Shown here piece by piece: positions 46,304 through 58,982 of a stretch of 64,000 bases of DNA. The stretch comes from Crotalaria pallida. Taxonomy: Eukaryota > Streptophyta > Magnoliopsida > Fabales > Fabaceae. Made by a program: the position numbers and the translations under genes. The stretch spans positions 4,776,501 to 4,840,500 of the forward strand of contig CM075650.1 in assembly GCA_037953625.1 (NCBI GenBank). The letters are read 5' to 3'. The notes under the pieces were generated by a model, which saw nothing but the letters and a program-made list of their open reading frames with translations, was not told where the DNA came from and did no database searches. The stretch's first letter is position 1; every line of letters starts with the position of its first letter.

Positions 46304-49090
46304 TCAATTCCCTTCTTCATGTGCATGGTCTCCAGGCATGTCGAAAGGCAAACCGACATTGTTGATTGAGAGACTTCCAATCTTCCTACTTTGAGCATCT
46401 ATCATGTCTTGATCATTGACAATGATATCCAAGCTATCTTCAGAGTCCCCCTCATATGATTCGTTCATCTGATTCGACCCTTCGGACTTCTTCACCCATT
46501 TCTGTTTCAGTTTACCTCCTTGTCGGTTCTGAGCCGTTTTCGGCTTCATACTTGCAACGAGGCACCCTTGATCATCTGAAGGTAATTCGTCAATATTGAC
46601 TCCTTCAGCTTCTGCCTTTCGGATTCTCTGAAGCCTTCTTTTCTGAGTCCGTGTCAAACCTTGATAAATCGACCCAAAAGTCGATTCTGACTGTGCCTTC
46701 CTCTGCATGATTCGATCGTATGCACCTGGCCTCGAAGGGTGTCCTCCATATATCCTTTGACTAAACAAAGGTCTTCGAGCCTCCCGAGCCAATTCCCGTC
46801 GGATGTTTTCTCGTTCCTGAACTCTGGCTCGTATCTTCTTCCTCAAGTCTTCTCTTTTGGATCCATTTCTTTTCTGTGTTGCAGTCTTTCAGTCATAGAC
46901 CACTTGGCATCTTGGACAAATTTGCACATCGCCGTTTCGTTTCCTCCTACAGAAATGTTGGAGTGACTCTCCATCTTCGGGAAACACTTCGGCGTCGTAT
47001 GCCAACGAAAGAGTGCTAACAGAAAATACTCCTTGGGCTTCAACTTCATTAACTTCCTTTTGGAAAGGATCAGTGTCGATCTTCATCTCCTTTACTACGA
47101 ACTTCAATTTTCCCTTGTCAATTCCTTGCTGAATTAAGTCCCTGAAAGCAAAGCAATCATTGGTATCATGAGTGAAATTGTTATGATATTTGCAATACTT
47201 TCTGCCTCTTAATTCTTCTTTTTTCAACAACTTATGACCTTCTGGCAAATTAATTTGTTTATCCTTTAACAACGAGTCGAAAACTTGTTCAGTTTTGGAA
47301 ACGTCGAAAGTGTATGTTTTCTTATACAAATTTTCGCCAACGGGTTTAGACGGTCGTAAGGCAGAACATGAATAAGGTTTTTCATTTCCTAACTCTATCA
47401 CATTAACCTCTGAACTACCGTCACAAAATTCCCCGTCAGAAGGTTGAGAATCGACGTAATGGATGCGTTCCCTTTTTGGAACTTTAAGATCTTTCCCTTT
47501 CATTTTTTCATTTCTTAGGTTTTCAATTTGCTGAACGCAAGCGGCTAATTGTGCCAAATCTAACAAATGTTGGGTAACTAATTTCTTTCAGATATGATAT
47601 TCTAAACCCAACACAGCCATTTTAACCACTTCCGGTTCAGGAATTGGAGTAAAACATCTACTCCTCATTTGCCTGAAGCGTGCTAAGTAGTCATCGATTG
47701 GCTCCCCAGTGAATCTTTTCACACTTAACAAATCCGTCAAGGCAACCCTCAATTCGCCTCTATAGAATTGTTCGTGAAAATCCCTTTCTAATTGGGTCCA
47801 AGCATGAATGGAATTCGACCGTAAAGTTGAGAACCAAGAAAAAGCATTTCTTGTCAAAGAACTAGGGAATAGCCGCATTCTGATAGCTTCATCAGCGGCT
47901 AAATCCCCCAATTCAATATTATATCGAGTGACAGTAGATTCTCCTACTTCACCAGCAAACTTCGACAGTTTGGGTATCTTCGTTCCTCTTGGGATTTCTG
48001 TTAACTGTACCCACTCTGAAAAGGGTGAATTGAAACCTGGCTGATTAGCCATGACAATGTTGAACCCGATCCGACTTAGCGCTTGTTCGACTATCCTGTT
48101 GACATCATCCGGTTCGACTCGCGTTTCTCTTCCCTGTCGAAGCAAGTGTCGAGCCAAATTTTGCCTTGCTATTGCCGCCTGAAGATCTTCCCCTCTCTGC
48201 ATGAATGCGACTTGCGTCGGATTCTGAACAGGTTGAGGCGCTTCAACGTTTGGGTGAAAAACTACTTGTTGATTTTCCGGCAACGCATGACCTGCACTAA
48301 AAGTTGGGTTAGTATGAACATGGTCCCATGTCGTAGGGACTCTACTATCTTGTTGTGGTGACTACACTTGAGCAGTGTGTCGTACTGCTTGGTCGTTAGG
48401 ATAACTTTGTACCAAAATCGGCCTTGGTAGATTCCTATCTACCGGTGGAGTATTGACGGACTCACTATGCTCATTATTGTCGACACCTAAGACTTGATTC
48501 AATCTTTTCATGTATTGTGCAATTTTTCCACAAGTCTCATTTGTCACCAACATTGCTGGGTTGATAACCGAACCCAACTGAGCCGTTAATTGATCAACCA
48601 ATTGCACATTAGCCTCTTCGATTTGTTGACGGATATGTGTAACGGGGTTGATAGGCATGTATCTTGAACCATTACTCGTACCAGCCACGTCCGTAGCAGA
48701 ACGCATGAAAGCCATATTAGTGGCCCCCGTCGTCGCATTCGTACTGCCTACTGAACTACTCAAAGGCCATGTCAACGTTGATCCTGGGACAAAACCTAGT
48801 GGCAAACCGTAGGGAGGGACTTGTCCCCCGCTATTAGAATTGCTACCAAAAGTAAACCCACTAGTGAGGTTTCCCCCATTCGGGCCATTATTTGGCCGTT
48901 GAATTGTGGTTACGAAAGTTGATTCCACGGCGGAACCGCTACCTCCGGTCATTTGAGGAGCACTTGTCGAAACACTAGGCGTAATAATTTCTGAAATAAC
49001 GGTGGTCTGTTGACCACTTTGACTTGTAATAACCATTGATGATGAAGATGGCAAAGTTATGCCACTTCTCAAACGCATGCAAACGAACAC
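46304..49090 (-). pseudogene. Gag, element 2, three in-frame stops
   Basis: One frame runs from about 49078 (MRLRSGI) to 46304 but is cut by TAG at 48362, TGA at 47588 and TGA at 46889. Order: Ser/Gly-rich N-terminal region; capsid (retrotransposon gag) domain at about 47590-48050 (IRMRLFPSSLTRNAFSWF, LSVKRFTGEPIDDYLARFR); zinc-knuckle-like YCKYHNNFTHDTNDC near 47190; basic linker and acidic tail. All breaks are single-base nonsense changes, three of the four in gag-protease being TGA. Confidence 0.8.
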
Positions 49091-49103
49091 AAGTTACTTT
49101 GAA

Positions 49104-49124
49104 CCTGTCCCACTGGGCGTGCCA
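49104..49124 (-). other. Primer binding site of element 2
   Basis: Minus strand TGGCACGCCCAGTGGGACAG begins four bases after the LTR end CGCAAACA. A TGGCACGCCC-type primer site is common in plant Tat-group elements. Confidence 0.6.
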
Positions 49125-49128
49125 ATTT

Positions 49129-50792
49129 TGTTTGCGTGATTTTCGTCCGACGCCTGCCGAACTGACGGTTAAGTGTGGGGAGTGGGTAACGACAGGTTAA
49201 ATGGTAATCTTGTGAAAGGAACTTGACCGTATTTTTTTGGTATTTTCGGGTATTGAGCGAAGGTACGTGTAAAACCGGCACCAAGAACACGGTGAGGTGG
49301 AAGATTAAAATCGCAGTAAAGTAAATGGCTTGGAATCGTAAAGGAAAGCGATTAAATTGCGCGATAAGTAAATTGCAGGCAATGTAAAGTGCATGGAAAT
49401 GTAAAGATTTGCATTGAAATTAAATGGGTGGAAGGTTGAGGTTCTTTACAATGGCGTTACTCCGTTTGTCTGCTCCGGTGAGACGTTTAGGATTTTAGCC
49501 TGATGTGTTAACCTAGCAACCGACCCCGATTACAAACTAAGGACTTTCTATTTATAGGAATCCGAAAACTATTTACAAGCTTACTCGCACGTTCTGCACA
49601 ACCGCAGAACCCACGTTTTTGATAACTACCCACTACGTTATCCCCCACGATGTAACTACCCACGTCGTGGTTTGGGCTTAGTGGATGCTTCTGTCGACTC
49701 GTGGTGACATCTTTGCTGAAAACCGCTTCGACTGGCATCGTCTTTCGACTGCAACCTTTGACTCTTGTCTAAGTCTCTTTGTTGCTCGAAGTATTGGCGT
49801 TGTTGTGCTCCAGCCTCTTGGTTTTGAGATGTCATCCGACATCAAGCTCCTTTCGACAGACGGGGCTATCGCTGAAATAAGCCTTCGACCCGCTGTCGGC
49901 CTTAGACGCATTCGATTGATATTGGTGACATGTAATTCAACTAAACACTGTTTCACTAGCATTCAATCGAAAAACATGCCCCCGACACTTCTACTGGAAT
50001 GTCGTCAAAGGACTTTTTTCCTTTAACTCTTTAATAGGAAAGGCAGTCTTGGTCGATCCTAACAGGACACAAACCTTGACCTATGGGATTACAGAGACCC
50101 TTCCAATGGTTATTTATCGAGTTAAGTATTTCCTCCAATTCGGAGTCCTTAACATCAACTCAAACCACCGGGAATGGAATCTATGTAATCCCACATGTTT
50201 ATCCTTTCACTATTCAAGAGGATAAAGGTGGTATTCGGGGAAGGCATCCCTTCATTTTCCTGTCCTCACCCGAATACCTTAATCCCACATGTTTATCCTT
50301 TGATGCACTCGTGTTTATGTGGAATGTGAATCGCTTTTCCTCTTTCCAGAAACCTTGAAGGCATTCTTTAAAATTCTCCATTGTAACTCGTGGCTTTTTC
50401 TTGGCAAAAACTGAGGATTTTATAGCCACAAGTAGCATTAAATGCCTCCATAATTACTTCGTCGTTCCCAATGCTGATTAGACGTTCTCTGTCTCCTCTT
50501 TTCTCGTGACACCATCCCTTCGACACAAACCTCTCGTTTCCGCCTCTTCCATTTGTCGACACACGTTCACGTCCGTTGAGATCACTTTTAAGTCATGCCA
50601 CTTAAGTACACCTCCCTCGACATCACTTATGTTGTCGACACAATATCCTTTTGTCGAAATCTTCCCATGTCGAACTGTACGTACACCTCCTTCGAAGTCA
50701 CTTTTAAGTAAAACGCTTAAGTACACTTCCGTCGACGTCACTTATACATCCGACATTCACAACCCTTTGTCGATTTCGATTTTCCGTTAACA
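49129..50792 (-). repeat. 5' LTR of element 2 (1664 bp)
   Basis: Matches 36809-38473 throughout. Keeps a TATA box (minus CTATAAATAG at about 49548-49557). Confidence 0.85.
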
Positions 50793-51073
50793 GAGGCCCC
50801 CCAAGTTTTGGTGTGCGACGCATCTTTTCGGAGGATACCAAAAGTTGTATCTTTTTGAAATGTCCTTTCATCATTAGGATTCTGGAACGGCGAGTTTATC
50901 TTTTTGAACTGACTCTTTCTATTGGACCATTGTGTTGGTCTCACTCGTCTTTTCACTTCCTATTTAAACTTGATCGATAAACATTATCCTCCTTTTATCT
51001 TTCCTTGTTTATCACTGCATCCTTTCTTTCTGCTTCGAAAACCTTTTTTCTTCTTCAAAACCCTAACTTCAAA

Positions 51074-51970
51074 ATGGCAATCCAAGGCTTCCATGACCCC
51101 GAAATTGATTTGGAAGTCCCCTACCATGAACGAAGTCTGATCATTCCAACGACTTCCTTTATCCCTACTGATGGTGTGCCTGTCAATCCTTCTCCTGCTT
51201 TTTTGGGCCCTTTAATGACTGTAGCAGAGTCTCGTGATCCTGTCATGAGTGCCAACTTCCCACTCTCCTATCCTGATGTGCTCCGTCCCGTGGCGACGCT
51301 CAACCCTGTTTACACTTGCCACTTTGACAAAGAACATTCCCGTAGAGTTCTTAGGAATGTAAAACCATTCCCAAGATTATCGAGTGATATGATAGGCTTC
51401 GACCTCACAAGAGGGAATCTTGGAAAAAGGCCGGTTTCGAAGACCTTCTAATTCTGACAACTTGCAACCTTCATTACGATGACGGACTCTTTGGCGCTGC
51501 ATGCTATTTCTGGTGCCGTCGAACTAACTGCTTCCACTTTCGATACGGCATGATGACCCCTACCCTTTTTGATGTTGCTGCTTTGACTAGCCTTCGACCC
51601 GATGGGGAACTTCTGACTGTTGAAAGCAAACCCAACGATGTTGTACAAATTAGTGATGGGTCTTTTGCTTTCAGCAACTATGTCGAGGCGCGCCTGGATG
51701 ATTATAGGGATAACCCTACTATTAGCAATGAAGAACATGTCGAGTTTCTCACAGTGTGGCTAAGTGCTTTTGTCTTTTGCATCAAGTCTCGACAAGTAAA
51801 CAAATCTCTGGTGCCCTTAGCCACGATCCTGCATGAAGAAAGGCATGTGGCTCTCAGCCAACTTCTCTTGGCGAAATTGTATTCGACAATAAGCCATGTT
51901 TCCGACACCATTCGACTTCACAAACAACAAGTAACCAATGTCGGAGGTCCTACTTGGCTTTTGCATCTGT
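51074..51970 (+). pseudogene. Second, truncated copy of the antisense PMD gene
   Basis: Matches 38755-39652. Relative to that copy it has lost one C near 51370, which shifts the frame and stops it at 51451, but it keeps CGA (Arg) where the other copy has the TGA stop. The gene stops short at 51970 where MITE sequence begins. Confidence 0.85.
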
Positions 51971-52244
51971 GGCTCGAATTATAAGCAATTTTAACCACTT
52001 TTACGCTTATTAAGGAGGTTAGTTGATTGCATTTAGTTTTCTCAAATTTATAAAAAGTAGAGGTATTTTTGGAAAGTAGTATTGAGAATGAAACAAAAAT
52101 TAATTAAGATTACAATTTTCTAGAGATGTTTTAGGAAAGTGGCATTGAAAATGAAACAAAATTTAATAAAGTAAGTTAGTTTTGCTTATATTTTAAACCA
52201 AGAATAATATATTTTTTGTTGCTTATAATTCGAGCAGGAGGGAG
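51971..52244. mobile_element. MITE missing its left tip
   Basis: Right end GCTTATAATTCGAGCAGGAGGGAG is followed by TA. The left arm begins CTCGAATTATAAGC, so the expected outer bases (CTCCCTCCTG) and TA are missing. The deletion joins it directly to element 2. Confidence 0.75.
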
Positions 52245-52507
52245 TATACCCTTTGCGTGTGCAAAGTTTTCATCCCAATATCACTTCTCATTTAATAATG
52301 CGGCTACTTATTAAATTTGGCAACTCCCAACTCATTTTAGCTACGTTGCCTCTGCAACTGCCTCTAACATGTTTGATATAATGTCCCAATGAGTTTTACT
52401 CTTCTTTATGATTGTATTACTCTTTTTTTTTTTTTTTTTTTTTTTAATTTAAACAGGTTAATATTATTATAGCCTTCCGTTGAGTTATAAATCTTTCATT
52501 TTGCGTC

Positions 52508-55500
52508 ATGGGGTTCCTGAGGTTTGTAAGAAGGTGCAACAATTATAATAATAATTACCCCTTCATAGATAGAGGATACCCATTTCTGCATATTCAAAGC
52601 AGAGGCTTCTCAAAAGCTCAAGCTTGCAATGACAATGATGCAGTGCTTCCTGTTCTTATCATTGGTGCAGGACCTGTTGGTCTTGTTCTCTCTATTCTTC
52701 TCACTAAATTAGGTACAGTTTTAAGTTAAAGCTTTCGTATTTGATTAATTCATACCGCTTGTTTTGGATGTTGTAACATTTTGACATCAATGTATTTGTT
52801 TGAAAACTTTGTTCACATTACACTCCTAATTGTGCCTATTCGGGCTCATTACCAATCAATCAAAATTTTAGTTTTCCACATCTGAAAAATATGATCGACT
52901 TACAACGACTGTGAACAGACAATTAATAGTGCCAAACTGCCAATGGCAACACATCATATTCATATACTTGTTTCTAATAAATATTCTAAAATTTGAGAAA
53001 TTTACTGCTTTCAGCTCCCAGTGCAAGTTTTTAACATTGGTCACAGGTTTTCCTTGTGAAGTGTGAAAAATATGACGTGACAGTTATAATGAAAATGCTA
53101 ATTACAAGTGTCACAAGAATCATAAGATAAATCATGTTTTCAGTTTGTGATTTTGAGATGACAGTAATTTCTTCTTGTGCGTTGTTTACACCTCATATAT
53201 TTGGTGTGAAGAGTTCTCTGTGATAGATAAGTTTAAAAGGGTGTATGGGAATTTCCTTTGTTAAGTATTATTACTGGATGTTGGTTAATTAATAGTTACT
53301 TATCTGGAAGTTTGATAACGTATGTAAGAGTGGTCTTGAGCATATTCTTGCAGATAGCCAGGACTTTTGGAAACTCTAGCTGGTCTTCTAGGTGGGATAG
53401 AATTGGGAAGTTTACTGATTTCAGGAGGTGGGACTGGATTTAAACTTGGACTAGCAGAAGGGTGTTGAGATGCAGATTCAGGTTCAGATGTATAATGGAA
53501 AGCAGGTTAGGGGATCGGGACTTGAGGTGGTGTGAAAGAGAAAGGTTTGCTCATGAAAAGTGACATCCAGAGAGATGAAAACATTCTGAGATGCAAATCA
53601 TACAGCTTATAGCCTTTGCAAAACTCAAGCATCCCAAAACTGAGTCTTGAGCAATTTGGAAGTTAGTCAAAGTGTGTTAGAATAGTTCGGTTAAGAGTTA
53701 AATATGACAGTTATGCCGTGCATCTCAGTTTCTTTAGTTGTATATATGTGATCATTCAACACAATCAATACACTTCTGATTCATTTCTTCTACTTTTAAT
53801 TGAATAAGTGTTATAATGTCTATTGTGCTAGCTTATCTGATAATGCTACGACCATCATGATAAGTTAGATGACGTTTTTAGTTTATGACTTTTTGTGGAA
53901 GATGATTTCTTCTTCTCTGTTTACATATTTAATACAAGACTTGTTGGGACAGACAAAATTTGAGTTTCTTTATCTTATTTATGTACAAGTCATAATACTT
54001 TTATTGAAATTATGCTTAATGATGAATCCCACATTGTAATTTATTTCTTCTGTTATCATCACCTTACTCCTATACTTGTTATTATTGTTTGTGATATGTT
54101 TCCTTTTGTTTTATCATAGGCATCAAATGTGCAGTTTTGGAGAAAAACAAGGCATTTTCTAAACATCCACAAGCACACTTCATCAACAATCGATCCATGG
54201 AGGTTAAAAACACTCTTTGATATATTAATATATTTCCGAAAAAACCATTGTGGATTATTTTGACCTGTGGTGCCATTTTAGATATTCCGCAAAGTTGATG
54301 GCCTTGTTGAGGAGATCCAAAGGTCTCAACCACCGGTAGATTTATGGAGGAAATTTATATATTGTACTTCCCTCTCTGGTTCTGTTCTTGGTTCTGTAGA
54401 TCACATTCAACCTCAAGGTGCTATTCTTTAGTCCACGAGAGCAGGTTTCTAGTGTGATAGCAATAGGAAGATTATTGTTTTAAGTTTAGTTTTCTCAATT
54501 GCCTTCAAAATATGTAGTATCGACAAATAGACTGCATGATATTGGTCAATACTAAGTCTCAGAACACTCATATTTTGTATTGTTATCAGATCTTGAGCAT
54601 GTTGTCAGCCCCGTCTCTGTTGCACACTTCTCACAGTACAAGCTAACTATGCTACTACTCAAGCGGCTCGAAAATCTAGGCTTTCAAACAAGTGCACCTG
54701 AAAGCTCAGAAGAAAATGAAAAACCTTGTGTAAAGAAAATTTTCTTGGGTCATGAATGTATATCTATCGATGCCACTGCCAGCAATGACTATGTAACTGT
54801 CACTGCATCTTCGGTCAATAAAGGGAAGCGTATAAAACAGAATATCCAATGCAACTTCCTTATTGGAACAGATGGAGCAGGGAGTACTGTGAGAAAGCTC
54901 ATAGGAGTAGAAATGAGAGGTGAGAAAAACTTGCAAACGCTTGTTAGCGTACATTTCTTCAGCAAAGACCTTGGGCAGTTTTTGCTTAAGGAGAACCCCG
55001 GTATGCTTTTCTTTATCTTCAATACTGAAGCCATTGGGGTCCTTGTTGCTCATGATCTCAGGCAAGGTGAATTTGTATTTCAGGTATAAAATGCTTTAGT
55101 AAGGGTAACAATCACCATATTGTTTTAAAACTAATATTATTGTGAATCAAATGTGTTATTTTAGCTGTATTGTTGCAGATACCTTTTTATCCACCTCAGC
55201 AAACCATTGAGGATTTCAGTCGAAAGGTATCATCCATCCAAAACAGATGGTTTATTTTTTCTATTTTATGAAATTTTTCAACAGAGTTGAGGGTTCGACA
55301 GAGGTCATCACTGTTGATGCAGTTGAGGATAGTAAAATTATTTGAGTTATACACTGAAAAGGATTTTATTTGTGGTAGGAATGTGAGAAGTTAATCAGCA
55401 AACTTGTTGGTCGAGAGTTTGGAGATGTAGAAGTAATTGACATAAAGCCTTGGGTTATGCATGCTGAAGTTGCTGAGAGGTTTACAAGTTGTGGAAACCG

Positions 55501-58196
55501 AATATTACTTGCCGGTGATGCTGCTCATCGATTTCCTCCTGCTGGTGGATTTGGTTAGTAGTTTTGTCCTCATTCAAAAAGTAAAATCATATAGTGTGAG
55601 TGGAAAATAATCTGTACAGTATTACTTTGTATCTGCAAAATTATATTTTCTCTTCTCCAATGGAACATGACAGCCATGTTCAGAGAGAAACAGACTCAAG
55701 TTTCCATGTACATTTGATATCTTTACATTTGATATCTTTCTCTCTTTGTTTGGCATTGCCATTTGGCTAAAGATATCTTAGGAGGGAGGAGTTTGATTTT
55801 AATTAAATGTTCCATTATTTGAGAATCTTTTACAATGAGAGGATTATCATGTAACACCTTTTGTCCTAAAGAGGTGGTAGAGTCAGGGGACATAAAGTGT
55901 TAGCGTGCCCGGGTTCAAACCCTGGCGACTGTGCTTTCTCCTCCCTCCCCCTAAAACAAGAAAAAAAAATATTGTTCTCCTATAAAAAAGAATCATGTTA
56001 CACCTTCTAAACATCCCTTATTAGTTTTATGAATATTTTATGATACTCTAAATTTAGAAATCAAAGTTTGACCCTTCCCTCCTTTCCCTTGCAAACTCAT
56101 CCATCCACACATGTACTAAGGAAAATGAGGAGATCCAAATCCAATATGGTCTGGAAACCAATTAACTTGGACGATGAACTTGGCTGGAAATATCCGGTGT
56201 CATAAGGGACTGCCAGGGTTAGATGGCAGCTATTGTTTACGGTTTGGTGCTTCAACTAGGAGCCTAGCTTAGACATAACCATGGACTTAGGATGAAGGCA
56301 CTCAATGATATGTGCCTATTAAAGTTTCACACAACTTCAATAATCAGGTTTAGTCCCTAGTTTTTTGGTATAAATGAAGCAATTTGATTTAGCTTATCAT
56401 TGTGATTTTCAGGAATGAATACAGGCATTCAGGATGCCCATAATCTTGCCTGGAAAATAGCTTCTGTGATAAAGGGTATTGTTCCATCTTCAATGCTAAA
56501 TACCTACGAACTCGAACGTAAATCGGTACTACTTTTATGTTCTATTACGTTTTTTTAATGTATATATTTTAATTTTTTTTTAAATGAATGTATATTTTTC
56601 TTGAAATTAGCAACCGTTGACATTCATCGCTGTCTGATATTGTCAGATTGCCTTATTCAATACAAATTTAAGTCTAGAAAACTTTAGAGCTGCTATGTCT
56701 GTTCCTGCTGCACTTGGTCTTGATCCGACTATTGCAAACACAGGTACACAAGTAGTGGTGATCTTATATAAAATTTATAAAAGCAGAACTCCTTCTTGCT
56801 AGATAAATAAATTTTAACTGAGTTTTCCTCATTTATTTGCAGTACATAAATTTGTTATTAACGGCATCGGTTCTATCTTACCATCCGGATTGCAGAAGGT
56901 AGCTTTGGATGGAATTTTCGCAATTGGTCGTGCACAGCTCTCGGAATCTGTCTTAAATGAAAGAAACCCTCTTGGATCCTCAAGGTTGGCTAAGCTAAGA
57001 AAAATATTTGAAGAGGGAAAAAGCCTTCAACTCCAGTTCCCTGCTGAAGATCTCGGTTTTAGGTATCACTGAATAATTTAATTTTTCTGCTTTTTGTATT
57101 GTTGAGCTTGATAACGTCATGCCCGTATTCCTCTACCTCTAGTTTTATATTTTTGAATAGTAGTCAATTAGCCATGTTTGTGATTAGCAATTAACACTTT
57201 GATTGCACCCTCCTAACTCAGTTGTTGATATAGATACTTACAAGGAGCAATTGTGCCGGATAGTGATAATGCTGAGAGTCCTCCGGAAATACCCACAGGT
57301 CGTCGGAGGGACTACATCCCTTCAACACATCCAGGATCAAGACTACCCCATATGTTTGTTAGACCAAACCCAAAGAATGAGGTTAGTAGCTATGTTAATA
57401 TAACTCGGTAAAGAAAAGTGATAAGAAACCACTTCTGACACTGGCACATTTTTTTGGTTGGCCTTTTACAAAAATCAGAAGTTTTAAAATAGGCCGAAAT
57501 TCCGCTTTTTTGAGCAGATATATTTTCATCTTTTCAAAAATCACTTTTGTAGAATCATTTTTCTATAAAAGCCTAAGCAAAAGGGGCCTTATTAGCTTTG
57601 AGTTAAGTGATACGAACTTTTTTGTCTTCATTCTATTCACTCTTGTTCACTTCTATTACAGTATTACTGATTTACAACTTAAAAAAAACTGCATTTTTCC
57701 CTCCATCAGAACTGCTGGCTTCATTTAATAGTTTTTCAAAACATAAAAATGCTTCTTCTTTGGTTGTTATAATGTGAGGAGTGTTTTGTAGGAGACTGTT
57801 TCTACACTTGATCTTGTGTCTGGAGATAAAATTGAGTTCCTTCTCATCATAGCACCTGTCAAGGAATCTTATCATCTCGCTCATGAAGCATTCATGGCGG
57901 CTCATGAACGCCAAGTGTCTCTCAAAGTGTGTGTTTTATGGTCTACTGACTCTGCTGAAGGAGTTGAGAAAGGAAGCAGAGCAGCATTATCACCTTGGAA
58001 GAATTATGTAGATGTAGTTGAAGCTAAGAGGTCATCAACTTCAAATTGGTGGGATATGTGTAACATGACCAATAGAGGGGCTATTTTAGTGAGACCTGAT
58101 GAACATATTGCTTGGTGCACAAGTTCAGGACTCGCTGCTGGAGATCCTAGAGTGGAAATGCAAAGGGTTTTTTCTGCTGTATTGGGAGTATGTTAA
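52508..58196 (+). CDS. FAD-dependent monooxygenase, 11 exons, about 707 residues
   Basis: Exons: 52508-52712, 54120-54202, 54282-54417, 54590-55083, 55179-55226, 55379-55553, 56413-56525, 56647-56743, 56843-57062, 57234-57381, 57792-58196. All introns are GT-AG with consistent phases, giving 708 codons including TAA. Residues 1-45 are rich in Arg and Asn and poor in acid, a likely mitochondrial or plastid presequence. The FAD motif GAGPVG is at 53-58, a second FAD motif (GTDGAGSTVRKLIG) near 234-247, and the GD motif (LLAGDAAHRFPPAGGFG) near 365-381. The last 135 residues resemble the thioredoxin-like C-terminal domain of phenol-hydroxylase-type enzymes. This is the aromatic-ring hydroxylase family (often labelled 2,4-dichlorophenol 6-monooxygenase-like); the plant substrate is not known to me. 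NAD(P)H and oxygen use is inferred from the family. Intron 1 is 1.4 kb and intron 6 holds a SINE. Confidence 0.9.
55861..55991 (+). mobile_element. tRNA-derived SINE in intron 6 of the monooxygenase gene
   Basis: Contains a B box GGGTTCAAACCC and an A-box-like GGTGGTAGAGTCAGG. It is flanked by ATCATGTAACACCTT (55846-55860) and ATCATGTTACACCTT (55992-56006). Same sense as the gene and well inside the intron. Confidence 0.85.
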
Positions 58197-58569
58197 GGGA
58201 TAATGCTTCAGGCCCCTACATCATGGGCAACCAAAAATTAGGGGACAACATTTGATGCCCTTTATATATTTTGTGTTAAATGTGTGTATACAAAATAGAT
58301 TAGGAAAATGCGAGATAGAAATAAAAGTACACGGTATCATACAAAATATTCAAAATTTGATGTTCAAATAATAATAGGAGAAATGCCATGTAGTATCTCT
58401 TCTCCTATTAGCGCCAACAAAAAACCCCAAATAAACAAAAGGCAACACCCAAAGCTTATAGTAAAGATAGTCAATCGTCAATCACATAAAACCAAGCTCC
58501 ACATTAATTTCATAAGCAAAGCTCTTATGGAAATTAACTTTATTTTAGCCTTAAAACGAACTCAAACAC
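58197..58569. other. 3' flank of the monooxygenase gene
   Basis: Likely 3' untranslated region followed by spacer. No gene is seen. Confidence 0.4.
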
Positions 58570-58870
58570 TCTAAGCATCGGCTTTGTGACATTATCCAAA
58601 GAAGTTTCCCCAAAGGTAATAGTATCATTTGCAAATTGCATGTTGGAGAAAAGACAATTGTTCAACACCAGGACCAACCTTATAACCAGAAAAAAACCTC
58701 CCCAAGCGAATTGCCTCACGCATAAGGCCATTTAAATTTTCCGCCACACGAAGAAAAAGGAAAGGTGGTAAGGGGTTGCTTCAGACCACGACGAATTTGA
58801 ATCTCATCAGTTGGACTACCATTAACTAGAACTGATAAGTTCGCAATAAGAGGAATTATTTTGCCACCCC
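58570..58870 (-). pseudogene. LINE (L1-type) reverse-transcriptase fragment
   Basis: Frames on the minus strand read NGSPTDEIQIRRGLKQ, a frame-shifted FPFLRVAENLNGLMREAIRLG, then FSNMQFANDTITFGETS. These match the L1 RT order, but the catalytic FADDT is FANDT, so one catalytic Asp is Asn. Frameshifts and truncation at both ends make it a relic. Confidence 0.7.
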
Positions 58871-58957
58871 AAACTAATACAATGTCACCCTAAAATAGTA
58901 TAGAAAGACAAAAATATCCCTGGTTTTAAAATTTTCCACCTCCCTTCCTTTTTCCTT

Positions 58958-58982
58958 CCCCCCCCCCCCCCCCCCCCCCCCC
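58958..58982. repeat. Run of 25 C residues
   Basis: Uninterrupted homopolymer after a pyrimidine-rich stretch. The opposite strand is a G run able to form a quadruplex. The length may be affected by sequencing or assembly error. Confidence 0.8.

Larger units (their letters stand above)
36809..51970 (-). mobile_element. Element 2: Tat-like Ty3/gypsy retrotransposon, tandem LTR-internal-LTR-internal form
   Basis: On the minus strand: a truncated internal end (51970-50793), LTR (50792-49129), primer site, gag, protease, RT with two RNase H domains, integrase, an antisense PMD gene, polypurine tract, then LTR (38473-36809). Sequence beyond the right LTR is the same polypurine/PMD region as beyond the left LTR, so this is a partial tandem of two element units, as produced by recombination between LTRs. 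Its right end is a deletion that also removed the tip of a MITE. The five bases left of it are CTTAT; no matching duplication is expected given the deletion. Confidence 0.85.

Noticed and set aside
54706..55065. 119-residue minus ORF
   Set aside because: Antisense shadow of exon 4 of the monooxygenase gene.
55905..55925. tRNA gene from the GGGTTCAAACCC box
   Set aside because: No cloverleaf; flanking direct repeats and an A-rich tail show it is a SINE.
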